The notes below the pieces were generated by a model that was not told the origin of the DNA, searched no databases, and saw nothing but the letters and a program-made list of their open reading frames with translations. A program made the position numbers and the translations under genes. This document shows positions 38,644-49,060 of a DNA stretch of 64,000 nt, piece after piece; within the stretch, counting starts at the first letter, position 1; every line of letters starts with the position of its first letter. The DNA is from Arenicella chitinivorans (GTDB lineage Bacteria > Pseudomonadota > Gammaproteobacteria > Arenicellales > Arenicellaceae). The stretch lies in NCBI RefSeq assembly GCF_014651515.1, contig NZ_BMXA01000002.1:372001-436000 (forward strand). The letters run 5' to 3'.

Positions 38644-40401
38644 TCAGTCCTCCAGCAGCAAGGGTAGTAAACTGCCAATATTGATACGGTTGCCATCTAT
38701 ATAGAGCTGTTTGATGGCTGCGTCGGCATTGACCCTGCCGTATCCGTACACGGAGTCACGGCCACCACTGCCAAGATCGGTGGCGGTGCTCAGCATGGCC
38801 TGGCGTACCAGTGCGGTGGTGTTCTTGCGACTTGCGCTCATCAATAATGCAGCAACCCCGGCGACGTGTGGTGCTGCCGCAGAGGTGCCAAAAAAAGTGG
38901 ACGGAAAGCCGCCGGCCCCGGTGACCGAGACGCCATCCACGCCGGTTAGGTCCGGTTTGGCTCGATTGCGTTGTGCCGGGCCGCGTGAACTGTAGAACGC
39001 GGCTGTGTTGCTGCCCGCATTAGTGGTGCCAATTGCCAGTGCGCGCGTGACGCCAGGGTGTCCAAAAATGCTGCCGCTAGGGATTTCGTATTCGATCGCG
39101 CCTGCGCCGAGGAAAAACATTTCTAGTTTGCGTGCCGCGCCACTTTGCTTGTTGACCACGGCGAAACGAACTTCGTCGGATGCGCCGGTGTTGGGCACGC
39201 ATACTGCTTCAAACGCAGGCCCGCCGGTAAACGTACTCTGTTGCGTGATTTGTCCGTCGGTGTTGAATATATACAAGTCGTAGTTGCTTGACGGGTTGTT
39301 GAAGTTCTCGTCCCATTGCAACAGTGCGACGGTGCCTCGGTTGGGTGGAATAAGAAAACCCATTGCGTCATCTGATCTGTTACCGCTTCCAGTGCCAAAG
39401 TTGTGGATGCCACCACCACCCGGAAACTGTCGATAATTGCGCTCATAATGCGAGGCTGCGCTGTTGCCAGCAGAAGAAACGTATAATACGTCAGCGGGCA
39501 GTCTGGCCACCGCGTTTGCGATATCGCCATCGGAGAAATAAGGTTCGCCATAAAAGCCGAGGTCGTCAACTATGATGTTGGCACCAAATGTGTTTGCTAG
39601 TCGGTTTGCTTGGCTAATGAACTCCATTGAGGTGCTTACTGCGGCAACGGCGAGCTCAGCGTCGGGTGCTAGGTCGTGAATGATTTCTGCCATTGCCGTG
39701 CCCTCATTGCAGGTAAGAGCTGGGCTGCATTGCGATGGGTTTGCTGAACGTGTTGAGCAGCTGCCATACACGGTGATGTTCTGGGGTAGGTCCCCTGAGT
39801 TGCGAGCAGAGGTCCAGCTGTTGGCGCCATCAGAAATAATGCCAACCTTGATTCCTTCCCCGGTGACGCCCATGTCGCGCAATATATTCGCTTTTAATAT
39901 GGCGTCGCCCTGTGTGACGACGCGCCCGGCACGATTGGTTGCATAGACCGGTCGAGAAATGGCGCTTACTTGCGCTAATTCGCTGATCGCGGTAATCGCA
40001 CTGACTGGGACCCAAGCCTGAATCTGGCTCAACGACGGCACAGTGACTTCAATTTCTGCTCCCAGCGCTTGCAGATAGGGGGTTGCGTGTTCTGGTGCGG
40101 ATTTGGTTTTGATATAGACCTGTACTTGATTATTACCTTTAAAGCGCAGGCCTGATTGAGTATGTCCGAATTTGCGTAAATGCTGATCCTCGACAACAAG
40201 TTGCGCTAGTAACGGGTCGAGTTTCGGGTTTTGCTTTGCGGCTCGGGCTTGACGCGCCTGCGTGGCAGCGATGGCGGCGTCTATTTTAGCGCGAGGTATG
40301 GGGTCGGTCAGTTCAACTGCTGGCGTAACGAATGGGAGCGCAATGCAAAATGCGAATAGAGTTGAGCGGACTGCAGGTCGAAGAGATTGGCTTGAACGCA
40401 T
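38644..40401 (-). CDS. Secreted subtilase-type serine peptidase with catalytic Glu
   Basis: A 585-residue exported protein with a signal peptide (about 1-28), a propeptide-like region (30-155) and a subtilase domain. The Asp motif is GIKVGIISDGANSW (Asp 191), the Asn of the oxyanion hole is in SSAGNSA (313), and the Ser motif is GTSAAAPHVAG (Ser 507). At the position of the catalytic His (usual HGT) it has CNEGTAMAEIIHD, so Glu 233 takes its place, with Asp in IIVDDLGF (279-280). This Ser-Glu-Asp layout resembles sedolisins (S53) and a subgroup of S8-like proteins. A domain of about 130 residues (330-460) is inserted before the Ser motif. It abuts arsM with no intergenic base. Confidence 0.87.
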   Translation of the reverse strand: MRSSQSLRPAVRSTLFAFCIALPFVTPAVELTDPIPRAKIDAAIAATQARQARAAKQNPKLDPLLAQLVVEDQHLRKFGHTQSGLRFKGNNQVQVYIKTKSAPEHATPYLQALGAEIEVTVPSLSQIQAWVPVSAITAISELAQVSAISRPVYATNRAGRVVTQGDAILKANILRDMGVTGEGIKVGIISDGANSWTSARNSGDLPQNITVYGSCSTRSANPSQCSPALTCNEGTAMAEIIHDLAPDAELAVAAVSTSMEFISQANRLANTFGANIIVDDLGFYGEPYFSDGDIANAVARLPADVLYVSSAGNSAASHYERNYRQFPGGGGIHNFGTGSGNRSDDAMGFLIPPNRGTVALLQWDENFNNPSSNYDLYIFNTDGQITQQSTFTGGPAFEAVCVPNTGASDEVRFAVVNKQSGAARKLEMFFLGAGAIEYEIPSGSIFGHPGVTRALAIGTTNAGSNTAAFYSSRGPAQRNRAKPDLTGVDGVSVTGAGGFPSTFFGTSAAAPHVAGVAALLMSASRKNTTALVRQAMLSTATDLGSGGRDSVYGYGRVNADAAIKQLYIDGNRINIGSLLPLLLED

Positions 40402-40570
40402 AATGTAAGTCCAGTGAGTTTACGATTTTGAATTCGGTGGTGATGGCCACTTTGGGTAGCGAGCAGCCTGTTTACGATTGTGTGGAAATGTCGAGCGGAA
40501 AGAGATCGACACGAATCAAGCAGGTCAGATATTATGTTTCTATATATTGCTTGCAAAACTGACCTCTGCT

Positions 40571-41185
40571 GTGGAACTTCACCCTTCATTTCTCGTATTC
40601 GCATTTTCCGCTGCTTTTACGCCTGGCCCCAATAACATCATGATTATGGCTTCAGGTTTGAATTTCGGGGTCAAAGCCAGTTTACCGCACTTTTTCGGTA
40701 TATGTTTTGGCTTTCCCAGTATGATTCTCGCTGTCGGTTTTGGCTTGGGTTACGTGTTTGAGCGTTACGCCTGGCTGCATGCGCTGATTCAGCTTGTTGG
40801 AATAGTGTATTTAATCTATCTGGCCTGGTTGATTTTTAGAGCGGCCCCACGCCACGAGCGAAAATCCATATCCAAGCCATTAACATTTTTGCAGGCCGCG
40901 TTATTTCAATGGGTCAACCCCAAAGCCTGGATTATGGGTACCAGCGCGATTGCGGCTTACACCACGGTGGGCGCGGAGCTTTATCTGCAAGTGCTGGTTC
41001 TGGTCTTCGTGTTCTGGTTAATGACGTTCCCGAGTGCTGGTGTGTGGATGATGGGCGGTGTTTGGTTGCAACGTGTGTTAACCAATCCAGTGCATAGTCG
41101 TCTTTTTAATGTGGTAATGGCGTTGTTGTTGGTCGCATCAGTGTTACCAATTCTGGCTGAGCTGATCGCTAAGTATTGGCGCTAG
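40571..41185 (+). CDS. LysE family amino-acid exporter
   Basis: A multi-spanning inner-membrane protein of the LysE/RhtB family, which exports amino acids or similar metabolites. From the GTG at 40571 it is 204 residues, the usual family length; the open frame extends upstream to 40478, but those 31 residues match nothing in the family. The N-terminal FSAAFTPGPNNIMIMASGLNFG is the LysE signature, followed by about six helices, with FQWVNPKAWIM in the middle. Substrate is unknown. Confidence 0.82.
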   Translation: MELHPSFLVFAFSAAFTPGPNNIMIMASGLNFGVKASLPHFFGICFGFPSMILAVGFGLGYVFERYAWLHALIQLVGIVYLIYLAWLIFRAAPRHERKSISKPLTFLQAALFQWVNPKAWIMGTSAIAAYTTVGAELYLQVLVLVFVFWLMTFPSAGVWMMGGVWLQRVLTNPVHSRLFNVVMALLLVASVLPILAELIAKYWR

Positions 41186-41298
41186 CCGGAGAATCTGCGG
41201 CTGCTTAGTTCGTCACAGCAGAAACTGCGGTCGAATGTCGCCGTGTTTTGAGATTTGGGCGAAAGCGATAAAAACCCCTGTTTTTCCTTTGCTTTTCC

Positions 41299-41327
41299 TT
41301 GCATTGAAAGCATCGCAGGCATAGAAT
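41299..41327 (+). promoter_or_regulatory. Upstream promoter candidate of the str operon (P1)
   Basis: TTGCAT and TAGAAT with a 17-base spacer, followed by the discriminator CCGCTCC. It lies about 360 bases before rpsL. Confidence 0.5.
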
Positions 41328-41400
41328 CCGCTCCACTTGAACACCGTTACTGCTAGAGACCTTGTGGTCAGTTGATACTAGCCTCTTTAGTAAGACGGTC

Positions 41401-41442
41401 GCCTTCGCTCCTTGCATATGCAGGTCGTTTTTTCGCGAAGGC
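41401..41442 (+). other. Large stem-loop in the str operon leader
   Basis: GCCTTCGC (41401-41408) pairs perfectly with GCGAAGGC (41435-41442) across a 26-base loop that itself holds the palindrome TGCATATGCA and a TTTTTT run. It lies between the two candidate promoters. Confidence 0.5.
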
Positions 41443-41506
41443 AGAGAGAAAACTACTCGAGAATCCGATTTTTTAGCGTCCGCGCCACATTTGCTTGCGC
41501 CGCGCC

Positions 41507-41535
41507 TTGACTTTGCTTGTGCGAGTCCATAGAAT
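41507..41535 (+). promoter_or_regulatory. Main promoter of the str operon (P2)
   Basis: TTGACT and TAGAAT with an ideal 17-base spacer, then a GC-rich discriminator CGCGCTCC of the kind that gives stringent control. It lies about 150 bases before rpsL. The rest of the 498-base gap from 41186 to 41683 holds no gene that I can support. Confidence 0.8.
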
Positions 41536-41683
41536 CGCGCTCCCGCGAGTACGTGTTTGTGTGTTCGAGGTACTGAATTTTCTCATTTCGCAGTTGAGAA
41601 GCTGGCGAGATGGGCTTTTGTCGCTCTGAAGGTTGCATCCCCGTGTGGCTTTTAACGATTTTTTGAAAAACTAAAATTAGATT

Positions 41684-42058
41684 ATGCCTACTATTAATCA
41701 GTTAGTACGGAACCCGCGTAAGAAGCAGGTTCAAAAGTCAAATGTTCCTGCGTTGATGGCGTGTCCACAGCGTCGTGGTGTTTGTACTCGTGTCTATACC
41801 ACCACACCTAAGAAACCAAACTCCGCATTGCGTAAAGTTGCGCGTGTGCGTTTGACGAACGGTTTTGAGGTTACCAGCTATATTGGTGGTGAGGGTCATA
41901 ACCTGCAAGAGCACAGTGTTGTGTTGATTCGTGGCGGTCGTGTAAAAGACTTGCCAGGTGTTCGTTATCACACTGTTCGTGGTGCGCTGGATACGTCTGG
42001 TGTTGCTGCGCGTCGCCAAGGCCGTTCTAAGTACGGTGCCAAGCGTCCTAAGTCCTAA
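41684..42058 (+). CDS. rpsL: 30S ribosomal protein S12
   Basis: A 124-residue uS12, which checks codon-anticodon pairing at the A site. The [11 protein letters not shown] segment (Lys of the streptomycin site unchanged) and [13 protein letters not shown] (second resistance lysine unchanged) are present, so the sequence is the streptomycin-sensitive type. It is the first gene of the str operon. Confidence 0.99.
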   Translation: MPTINQLVRNPRKKQVQKSNVPALMACPQRRGVCTRVYTTTPKKPNSALRKVARVRLTNGFEVTSYIGGEGHNLQEHSVVLIRGGRVKDLPGVRYHTVRGALDTSGVAARRQGRSKYGAKRPKS

Positions 42059-42080
42059 TATTGTCATAAGTATTGGCTGA

Positions 42081-42596
<516 letters not shown>

Positions 42597-42645
42597 AGTC
42601 ATCACAAGATTCGCTGGCGCAATTAAGCCGACAAGTCGGTGCGAA

Positions 42646-42707
42646 CTGCGGGCGCTTCGCGAAATTTTGTAGGCCTGGTGTTGTAAGTGGCATCAGGCGC
42701 CCCGCAG
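42646..42707 (+). other. Branched RNA structure in the rpsG-fusA spacer
   Basis: CTGCGGGCGC (42646-42655) pairs with GCGCCCCGCAG (42697-42707) with one bulged base, enclosing an inner CCTGGTG/CATCAGG helix. No T tract follows, so regulation or RNA processing is more likely than termination. Confidence 0.55.
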
Positions 42708-42800
42708 ATAAATAGGTATCTCGGGTTTGCTCTTTTAAAATTTGAGATAGAGATTAGTCATTAGACATAGCTTTTTACTGGAACTGGTAACTGAATAAAG

Positions 42801-44891
42801 ATGGCACGTTCAACTCCAATTAATCGATACCGAAATGTTGGCATTATGGCGCATATCGACGCGGGTAAAACCACGACGACCGAGCGTATTTTGTTCTACA
42901 CGGGTATCAGCCATAAAATCGGCGAAGTGCACGATGGTGCGGCGACGATGGATTGGATGGAGCAAGAGCAAGAACGTGGAATCACGATTACATCAGCTGC
43001 CACGACAACCTTTTGGCGCGGTATGGATGCTTCACTTGAAGAGCATCGTATCAATATCATCGATACCCCCGGGCACGTTGACTTCACGATTGAGGTTGAG
43101 CGCTCGCTGCGAGTCCTCGATGGCGCGGTTGCGGTTTTTTGTGCGGTTGGTGGTGTAGAGCCTCAATCAGAAACCGTCTGGCGACAAGCTAACAAGTATC
43201 ATGTGCCGCGTTTGGCGTTCGTGAATAAGATGGATCGCTCAGGTGCGGATTTTTTGCGCGTAGTAGGGCAAATGAAAAAGCGCTTGGGTGCAAACCCGAT
43301 TGCTCTGCAGTTGCCGATTGGTGCAGAAGAAACCTTTGCTGGTGTCATTGATCTGATCAAAATGAAGGCCATCTATTGGGATCAAGACCCGATGGGTGTC
43401 ATGTTTGAAGAAAAAGATATTCCAGCGGATCTGAAAGACCTTGCTGCAGAGTATCACGAGCAGTTGGTTGAAGCTGCTGCTGAAAGCTCTGAGGAGCTGA
43501 TGGATGAGTATCTGGAGAACGGATCGCTCTCCGATGAGCAGATTAAAGCTGCTCTACGTGCGCTGACTATTGGTAACGAAATTGTGCCGGTGATGTGCGG
43601 TAGTGCGTTTAAAAACAAAGGCGTTCAAGCCATGCTTGACGGTATTGTTGACTATTTACCTTCGCCGCTTGAAGTTCCTGCAATCGCAGGCGTGGATGCG
43701 CAAGAGAGAGAGGTAACTCGTGCGTCTGATGATGCCGAACCTTTTTCTGCATTAGCATTCAAGATTGCGACTGACCCGTTTGTCGGTCAGCTGGTATTTT
43801 TCCGGGTCTACTCAGGTACGCTGAAGACTGGAGATGCGGTTTTTAACCCCGTAAAAGACAAGAAAGAGCGGATTGGTCGAATTCTGCAAATGCATTCGAA
43901 TAATCGCAAAGAAATTAATGAAGTTCGCGCTGGTGATATCGCTGCAGCGGTCGGGCTTAAAACGGTCACCACAGGTGATACGTTATGTGACATGAAGAAC
44001 GTTGTCACTCTAGAGCGCATGGAGTTTCCGGACCCTGTGATCTCACAAGCGGTAGAGCCAAGAACGCAGGCAGACCAGGAAAAAATGGGTGTTGCGTTAG
44101 GCAAGCTGGCGCAGGAGGATCCGTCCTTCAATGTCCGCACAGATGAAGAGTCAGGTCAGACCATTATTTCAGGTATGGGTGAGCTGCATCTGGATATCAT
44201 CATTGATCGTATGAAGCGCGAGTTTGGCGTGGAGTGCAATGTTGGTAAGCCGCAGGTCGCATATCGCGAAGCGGTAAGCAAGGCGGTCACGCATGAAACT
44301 AAGTATGCGAAACAGTCTGGCGGTCGTGGTCAATATGGTCACGTATATCTTCGCATTGAGCCACTTGAGCGTGGCGCTGGTTTTGAATTTGTGGATGAAA
44401 TTAAAGGTGGCGCTGTGCCGCGTGAATTTATCCCTTCTGTTCAAAAAGGTGTTGAAGAAGCAATGGAAGGTGGTGTGTTAGCCGGCTACCCATTGATCGA
44501 CGTGCGCGTTGCGTTGTACGACGGAAGTTACCACGATGTAGACTCCTCGGAGTTTGCGTTTAAAGCAGCTGCTAGTCAGGCCTTTCGAGAGGGTTGTCGC
44601 GAAGCAGGTGTGGATATTTTAGAGCCTATTATGGCGGTCGAAATTGTGACCCCTGAAGAATATATGGGCAACGTGAGTGGCGATATTAATTCGCGCCGCG
44701 GTGTCATTTTAGGTATGGATGATACGCCTTCGGGCAAGTTGATCGAGTGTGAAGTGCCGCTCGCAGAGATGTTTGGCTATGCCACCGCTCTGCGCAGTGC
44801 CACGCAAGGTCGCGCATCCTATACCATGCAGTTCGAAAAATATGCCAAGGCGCCAAAAAATGTCGTCGACGCGATTGTAAACAGATACTAG
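42801..44891 (+). CDS. fusA: Elongation factor G
   Basis: EF-G catalyses ribosome translocation with GTP. The 696-residue protein has G1 [16 protein letters not shown]2 RGITI, G3 [10 protein letters not shown]4 NKMDRSGAD, and domains II to V in normal order, including the tip loop of domain IV around [12 protein letters not shown]. The second member of a str operon, followed after 79 bases by tuf copy 2. Confidence 0.98.
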   Translation: MARSTPINRYRNVGIMAHIDAGKTTTTERILFYTGISHKIGEVHDGAATMDWMEQEQERGITITSAATTTFWRGMDASLEEHRINIIDTPGHVDFTIEVERSLRVLDGAVAVFCAVGGVEPQSETVWRQANKYHVPRLAFVNKMDRSGADFLRVVGQMKKRLGANPIALQLPIGAEETFAGVIDLIKMKAIYWDQDPMGVMFEEKDIPADLKDLAAEYHEQLVEAAAESSEELMDEYLENGSLSDEQIKAALRALTIGNEIVPVMCGSAFKNKGVQAMLDGIVDYLPSPLEVPAIAGVDAQEREVTRASDDAEPFSALAFKIATDPFVGQLVFFRVYSGTLKTGDAVFNPVKDKKERIGRILQMHSNNRKEINEVRAGDIAAAVGLKTVTTGDTLCDMKNVVTLERMEFPDPVISQAVEPRTQADQEKMGVALGKLAQEDPSFNVRTDEESGQTIISGMGELHLDIIIDRMKREFGVECNVGKPQVAYREAVSKAVTHETKYAKQSGGRGQYGHVYLRIEPLERGAGFEFVDEIKGGAVPREFIPSVQKGVEEAMEGGVLAGYPLIDVRVALYDGSYHDVDSSEFAFKAAASQAFREGCREAGVDILEPIMAVEIVTPEEYMGNVSGDINSRRGVILGMDDTPSGKLIECEVPLAEMFGYATALRSATQGRASYTMQFEKYAKAPKNVVDAIVNRY

Positions 44892-44970
44892 TCGTTCCAG
44901 TGTTGGGTACGGCAAGTAAACGAATTTAGTTAAGCAGTATTTTAAAAAACCAAAAGATAGGTGAAACGCT

Positions 44971-46155
44971 ATGTCTAAGGAAAAATTTGAAAGAACCAAA
45001 CCGCACGTTAACGTGGGCACGATTGGTCACGTAGACCACGGCAAGACGACGTTGACGGCGGCGATTACGAAAGTATTGTCAGAGACCTACGGCGGGGCAG
45101 CGGTAGCGTTCGAGAATATTGACAATGCGCCAGAAGAGCGCGAGCGTGGCATCACTATCTCAACCGCACACGTTGAGTATGAGACAGATAATCGTCACTA
45201 CGCACACGTTGACTGTCCAGGTCACGCGGACTATGTAAAGAACATGATCACTGGTGCGGCCCAAATGGACGGCGCGATTCTGGTATGTTCTGCCGCTGAC
45301 GGCCCGATGCCACAAACGCGTGAGCACATCCTGCTTGCACGTCAGGTTGGTGTGCCTTACATCGTAGTGTTCCTGAATAAAGCGGACATGGTTGACGATG
45401 AAGAGTTGTTGGAGCTGGTTGAGATGGAAGTGCGTGAGCTGTTGGATTCGTATGAATTCCCAGGCGACGACACGCCAATCGTGATTGGTTCTGCTTTGAA
45501 AGCATTGGAAGGCGATGCGCAATACGTTGAGAAAATCATTGAGCTGGGCAAAGTGTTGGATGAATACATTCCAGAGCCAGAGCGTGCGATTGATGGTGCG
45601 TTCATCATGCCAGTCGAAGACGTATTCTCTATCTCAGGTCGCGGTACTGTAGCAACAGGTCGTGTTGAGCGCGGCATCATCAAAGTTGGTGAAGAGATTG
45701 AAATCGTTGGTATTAAAGATACAACGAAAACGACGGTCACCGGCGTAGAGATGTTCCGTAAGCTGCTGGACGAAGGTCGTGCGGGCGACAACGTTGGTAT
45801 TCTGTTGCGCGGTACTAAGCGTGAAGATATCGAGCGTGGTCAAGTATTGGCCAAGCCTGGTTCAATTACACCGCACACGAAGTTCGAAGCAGAAGTGTAT
45901 GTGTTGAGTAAAGAAGAGGGTGGTCGTCACACGCCATTCTTCAAAGGTTACCGTCCACAATTCTACTTCCGTACGACAGACGTAACGGGTGCATGTGAAT
46001 TGCCAGAAGGAGTTGAGATGGTTATGCCTGGCGACAACATCAAAATGCAAGTTGAGTTGATTGCGCCAATCGCGATGGAAGAAGGTCTTCGTTTCGCGAT
46101 TCGTGAAGGCGGCCGTACTGTTGGTGCGGGCGTTGTAGCGAAGATTACTGACTAA
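44971..46155 (+). CDS. tufA: Elongation factor Tu, copy 2
   Basis: A 394-residue EF-Tu identical in protein sequence to copy 1 at 17130. By eye nine synonymous base differences separate the genes, for example CCA/CCG in the DGPMP segment and GAC/GAT in the AIDGAF segment, while the flanks are unrelated immediately outside the coding region. It ends the classical str operon and runs into S10 after 83 bases. Confidence 0.98.
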   Translation: MSKEKFERTKPHVNVGTIGHVDHGKTTLTAAITKVLSETYGGAAVAFENIDNAPEERERGITISTAHVEYETDNRHYAHVDCPGHADYVKNMITGAAQMDGAILVCSAADGPMPQTREHILLARQVGVPYIVVFLNKADMVDDEELLELVEMEVRELLDSYEFPGDDTPIVIGSALKALEGDAQYVEKIIELGKVLDEYIPEPERAIDGAFIMPVEDVFSISGRGTVATGRVERGIIKVGEEIEIVGIKDTTKTTVTGVEMFRKLLDEGRAGDNVGILLRGTKREDIERGQVLAKPGSITPHTKFEAEVYVLSKEEGGRHTPFFKGYRPQFYFRTTDVTGACELPEGVEMVMPGDNIKMQVELIAPIAMEEGLRFAIREGGRTVGAGVVAKITD

Positions 46156-46164
46156 TTTAGAGTT

Positions 46165-46188
46165 GAGCTCCTGTTCTGTCGGGAGCTC
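46165..46188 (+). other. Stem-loop between tuf2 and rpsJ
   Basis: GAGCTCC (46165-46171) pairs with GGAGCTC (46182-46188). There is no T tract, so read-through into the S10 operon is expected. The whole tuf-rpsJ spacer is 83 bases, too short for the long L4-binding leader of the E. coli S10 operon. Confidence 0.5.
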
Positions 46189-46238
46189 TACGATAAGTCA
46201 CTATAAGAATATTTATATTTTAAGGTTATAGGTTAACT

Positions 46239-46556
46239 ATGAGCGTCGAAAATCAAAAAATTCGTATTCGACTGAAGGCATTCGATCACCGTATGATCGA
46301 TCGCTCGGCACAAGAAATTGTGGATACAGCTAAGCGCACAGGCGCAATGGTATGTGGCCCAATTCCTCTGCCAACTCGCGTTGAGCGACTGACTCTGCTG
46401 CGTTCGCCACACGTGAACAAGAAAGCACGAGATCAATTCGAAGTGCGTACGCACAAGCGCATCGTCGATATTGTTGAGCCAACTGACAAAACAGTAGACG
46501 CGCTTATGCGTCTCGATTTGGCAGCCGGTGTAGACGTTGAAATTAAGGTTAACTAG
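46239..46556 (+). CDS. rpsJ: 30S ribosomal protein S10 (NusE)
   Basis: A 105-residue uS10, which is also the NusE transcription antitermination factor that pairs with NusB and Nus[15 protein letters not shown] at the start and the [20 protein letters not shown] stretch are diagnostic. First gene of the S10 set. Confidence 0.98.
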   Translation: MSVENQKIRIRLKAFDHRMIDRSAQEIVDTAKRTGAMVCGPIPLPTRVERLTLLRSPHVNKKARDQFEVRTHKRIVDIVEPTDKTVDALMRLDLAAGVDVEIKVN

Positions 46557-46615
46557 GACTTCGGTTTTTCACTGATAAGTCCCTCTAACCAATCACTAAT
46601 AGAGTTGATAGAAAA

Positions 46616-47257
46616 ATGTCACTTGGATTAATTGGACAAAAAGTAGGTATGACGCGCGTCTTCCAGGAAGACGGACGTTCAGTGCCTGTTACGGTGGTCG
46701 AGGTCTCTGCCAACCGTGTAACGCAAGTCAAAACCGTAGAAACCGACGGTTACGAAGCGGTGCAGGTTGCCAGTGGCGAACGTCGCGCTAATCGCGTTTC
46801 AAAAGCAATGGCTGGCCATTATGCAAAAGCGAATGTGGCCCCAGGTACTCGATTGGTCGAGTTTCGAGTCAATGCGACAGATGCTGAGCTAGAAGTTGGT
46901 TCTGAAATCAATGTCGATCTGTTTGAGGCAGGCCAGAAAGTAGACGTACAAGGTACGACGATTGGTAAAGGTTTTGCCGGTGGTATGAAGCGATGGGGTT
47001 TCGGTGGCTTGCGTGCGACGCACGGTGTCTCCGTTTCTCACCGTTCACTGGGTTCGACCGGTCAATGTCAAGACCCAGGTAAAGTCTTTAAAGGCAAGAA
47101 AATGGGCGGTCACATGGGTGCGCGCAAACGTACTCAACAAGGTTTGGAAGTGGTTCGCGTAGACGCAGAGCGTAATGTCATTCTGGTGAAGGGGTCTGTC
47201 CCTGGATCCAAAGGTGGCAGCGTGATCATCAAACCTTCTGTAAAAGCAAAGAAGTAG
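46616..47257 (+). CDS. rplC: 50S ribosomal protein L3
   Basis: A 213-residue uL3 that reaches the peptidyl transferase centre with its long loop. [12 protein letters not shown] begins the protein, and the conserved [12 protein letters not shown] and [27 protein letters not shown] segments form the loop. The Gln in GQCQDPG is the site methylated by PrmB in E. coli. Confidence 0.98.
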   Translation: MSLGLIGQKVGMTRVFQEDGRSVPVTVVEVSANRVTQVKTVETDGYEAVQVASGERRANRVSKAMAGHYAKANVAPGTRLVEFRVNATDAELEVGSEINVDLFEAGQKVDVQGTTIGKGFAGGMKRWGFGGLRATHGVSVSHRSLGSTGQCQDPGKVFKGKKMGGHMGARKRTQQGLEVVRVDAERNVILVKGSVPGSKGGSVIIKPSVKAKK

Positions 47258-47266
47258 GTCGATATC

Positions 47267-47869
47267 ATGGAACTTAAACAACAAAACGGATCAGCTTTGA
47301 AAGTTTCTGACGCTGTCTTCGGCGCGGACTACAACGAAGCATTGATTCATCAAGCTGTGGTTGCATATCAAGCTGGTGCACGCCAAGGTACGCGCGGACA
47401 AAAAAATCGTTCCGCTGTCTCTGGTGGTGGTGCTAAGCCTTGGCGACAAAAAGGTACCGGCCGAGCCCGAGCTGGTACGTCACGTAGCCCAATCTGGCGT
47501 GGTGGTGGTAAGACTTTCCCGGCTGTGACGCAAGACTTCTCACAAAAAATGAACCGCAAGGCGTATCGCTCTGCGATCCGTTCGATTTTGTCTGAGTTGG
47601 TTCGCCAAGAGCGTTTGGTGGTGGCGGCAGACTTCAAAGTCGACGAGCCTAAAACAAAACAGCTGGTCGCCAAAATGAAAGACCTCAAGCTGGACGATGT
47701 TTTGATCGTAACGCATGAGCTGGATGAGAATCTGGTATTGGCGTCTCGTAACCTGTATCACGTCGGTATTTTGGAAGCACAAGAAATTAACCCGTTGAGT
47801 TTGATTGGCTATGACAAAGTGTTGATCACGTCAGAAGCAATCAAGCAAATCGAGGAGAAATTGGCATGA
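47267..47869 (+). CDS. rplD: 50S ribosomal protein L4
   Basis: A 200-residue uL4. Its exit-tunnel loop lies in [22 protein letters not shown] (about 54-75), the segment where macrolide resistance changes arise, with no unusual residue. In E. coli it represses the S10 operon. The last codons overlap the rplW start by 4 bases (ATGA). Confidence 0.98.
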   Translation: MELKQQNGSALKVSDAVFGADYNEALIHQAVVAYQAGARQGTRGQKNRSAVSGGGAKPWRQKGTGRARAGTSRSPIWRGGGKTFPAVTQDFSQKMNRKAYRSAIRSILSELVRQERLVVAADFKVDEPKTKQLVAKMKDLKLDDVLIVTHELDENLVLASRNLYHVGILEAQEINPLSLIGYDKVLITSEAIKQIEEKLA

Positions 47870-48180
47870 GTCAGTCTAAGCTAAGTAAAGATGAACTGTT
47901 CCAGGTGATCATTTCACCTGTGGTTACTGAGAAGAGTACCCGTGCAGCTGAGTTTCATGGCCAAGCCGTATTCCATGTAGCCAACAGCGCAACACGCAAC
48001 GACGTTAAAGCTGCGGTTGAGCAAGCGTTCGACGTTGAAGTTGAGTCAGTAAAGATCCTGAACGTGAAGGGTAAAACCAAGCGTTTTGGTCGCACTCTGG
48101 GTAAACGTAACGATCGCAAAAAAGCATACATCCGCTTGAAAGAAGGCAGCGATATTGATTTCGCTGAGTTCCAAGCTTAA
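47866..48180 (+). CDS. rplW: 50S ribosomal protein L23
   Basis: A 104-residue uL23 at the tunnel exit, where trigger factor and SRP dock. [10 protein letters not shown] near the N-terminus and [20 protein letters not shown] are typical. Its start lies inside the rplD stop, which suggests coupled translation. Confidence 0.98.
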   Translation: MSQSKLSKDELFQVIISPVVTEKSTRAAEFHGQAVFHVANSATRNDVKAAVEQAFDVEVESVKILNVKGKTKRFGRTLGKRNDRKKAYIRLKEGSDIDFAEFQA

Positions 48181-48211
48181 GTCGGTAGTAATAAAGAAAG
48201 GTATTTAGAAA

Positions 48212-49036
48212 ATGGCATTGGTAAAGTTAAAACCTACCTCACCTGGTCGCCGCGGCACGGTTCGAGTCGTTAACTCGGATTTGCACAAAGGCGAAGGCTA
48301 CAAGCCTTTGTTGGAGTCGAAGCGCGCAATTAGTGGCCGTAATAACGTAGGTCGCATCACTGTCCGTCATCGTGGTGGCGGTCATAAGCGCAAATATCGT
48401 GTTATTGATTTTCGTCGTAATAAAGACGCTATCCCTGCGAAAGTAGAGCGTTTGGAATATGACCCGAATCGTAGCGCCCACTTAGCATTGTTGTGCTACG
48501 CCGACGGCGAGCGTCGTTACATTCTTGCGCCAAAAGGCTTGCAAGCTGGTGATTCAGTTATTTCTGGCAACGATGCGCCAATCGCGGTTGGTAATACATT
48601 GCCGCTGCGTAACATCCCTGTTGGTTCGGTGGTTCACAACGTGGAACTCAAGCCAGGCAAGGGCGGGCAGTTGGCGCGTTCAGCGGGCACGTCAATTCAG
48701 TTTGTCGGTAAAGAAGGTAACTACGCTCAGATTCGCTTGCGTTCTGGTGAGATGCGTAAAGTGCACCTGGAATGTCGTGCAACCTTGGGTGAAGTCGGTA
48801 ACTCCGAGCATTCATTGCGTAAGCTCGGTAAGGCCGGTGCTAAACGCTGGCGCGGTATTCGTCCAACCGTTCGAGGTGTGGCGATGAATCCGGTAGACCA
48901 TCCTCACGGTGGTGGTGAAGGCCGCACATCAGGTGGTCGTCATCCTGTGTCGCCAACCGGTGTGCCAACCAAAGGTTACCGTACTCGAAGCAATAAACGC
49001 AGCGATTCGATGATTATTCGTCGTCGCAAGAAATAA
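48212..49036 (+). CDS. rplB: 50S ribosomal protein L2
   Basis: A 274-residue uL2, needed for subunit association and peptidyl transferase assembly. [13 protein letters not shown], the [15 protein letters not shown] segment and the C-terminal [14 protein letters not shown] loop with the conserved His are present. Confidence 0.98.
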   Translation: MALVKLKPTSPGRRGTVRVVNSDLHKGEGYKPLLESKRAISGRNNVGRITVRHRGGGHKRKYRVIDFRRNKDAIPAKVERLEYDPNRSAHLALLCYADGERRYILAPKGLQAGDSVISGNDAPIAVGNTLPLRNIPVGSVVHNVELKPGKGGQLARSAGTSIQFVGKEGNYAQIRLRSGEMRKVHLECRATLGEVGNSEHSLRKLGKAGAKRWRGIRPTVRGVAMNPVDHPHGGGEGRTSGGRHPVSPTGVPTKGYRTRSNKRSDSMIIRRRKK

Positions 49037-49060
49037 GGGATAGAGGTCTAGATAAACACT

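Noticed and set aside
40478-40570. 31-residue N-terminal extension of the LysE-family gene
   Set aside because: The family begins at the segment just after the GTG at 40571; the extension has no signal or homology features.
41453-41638. Minus-strand open frame of 61 codons in the str leader
   Set aside because: Covers the P2 promoter, has no family resemblance and no ribosome-binding site.
41800-41960. Possible streptomycin resistance in rpsL
   Set aside because: Both key lysines (in TPKKPNS and GGRVKDLPG) are present.
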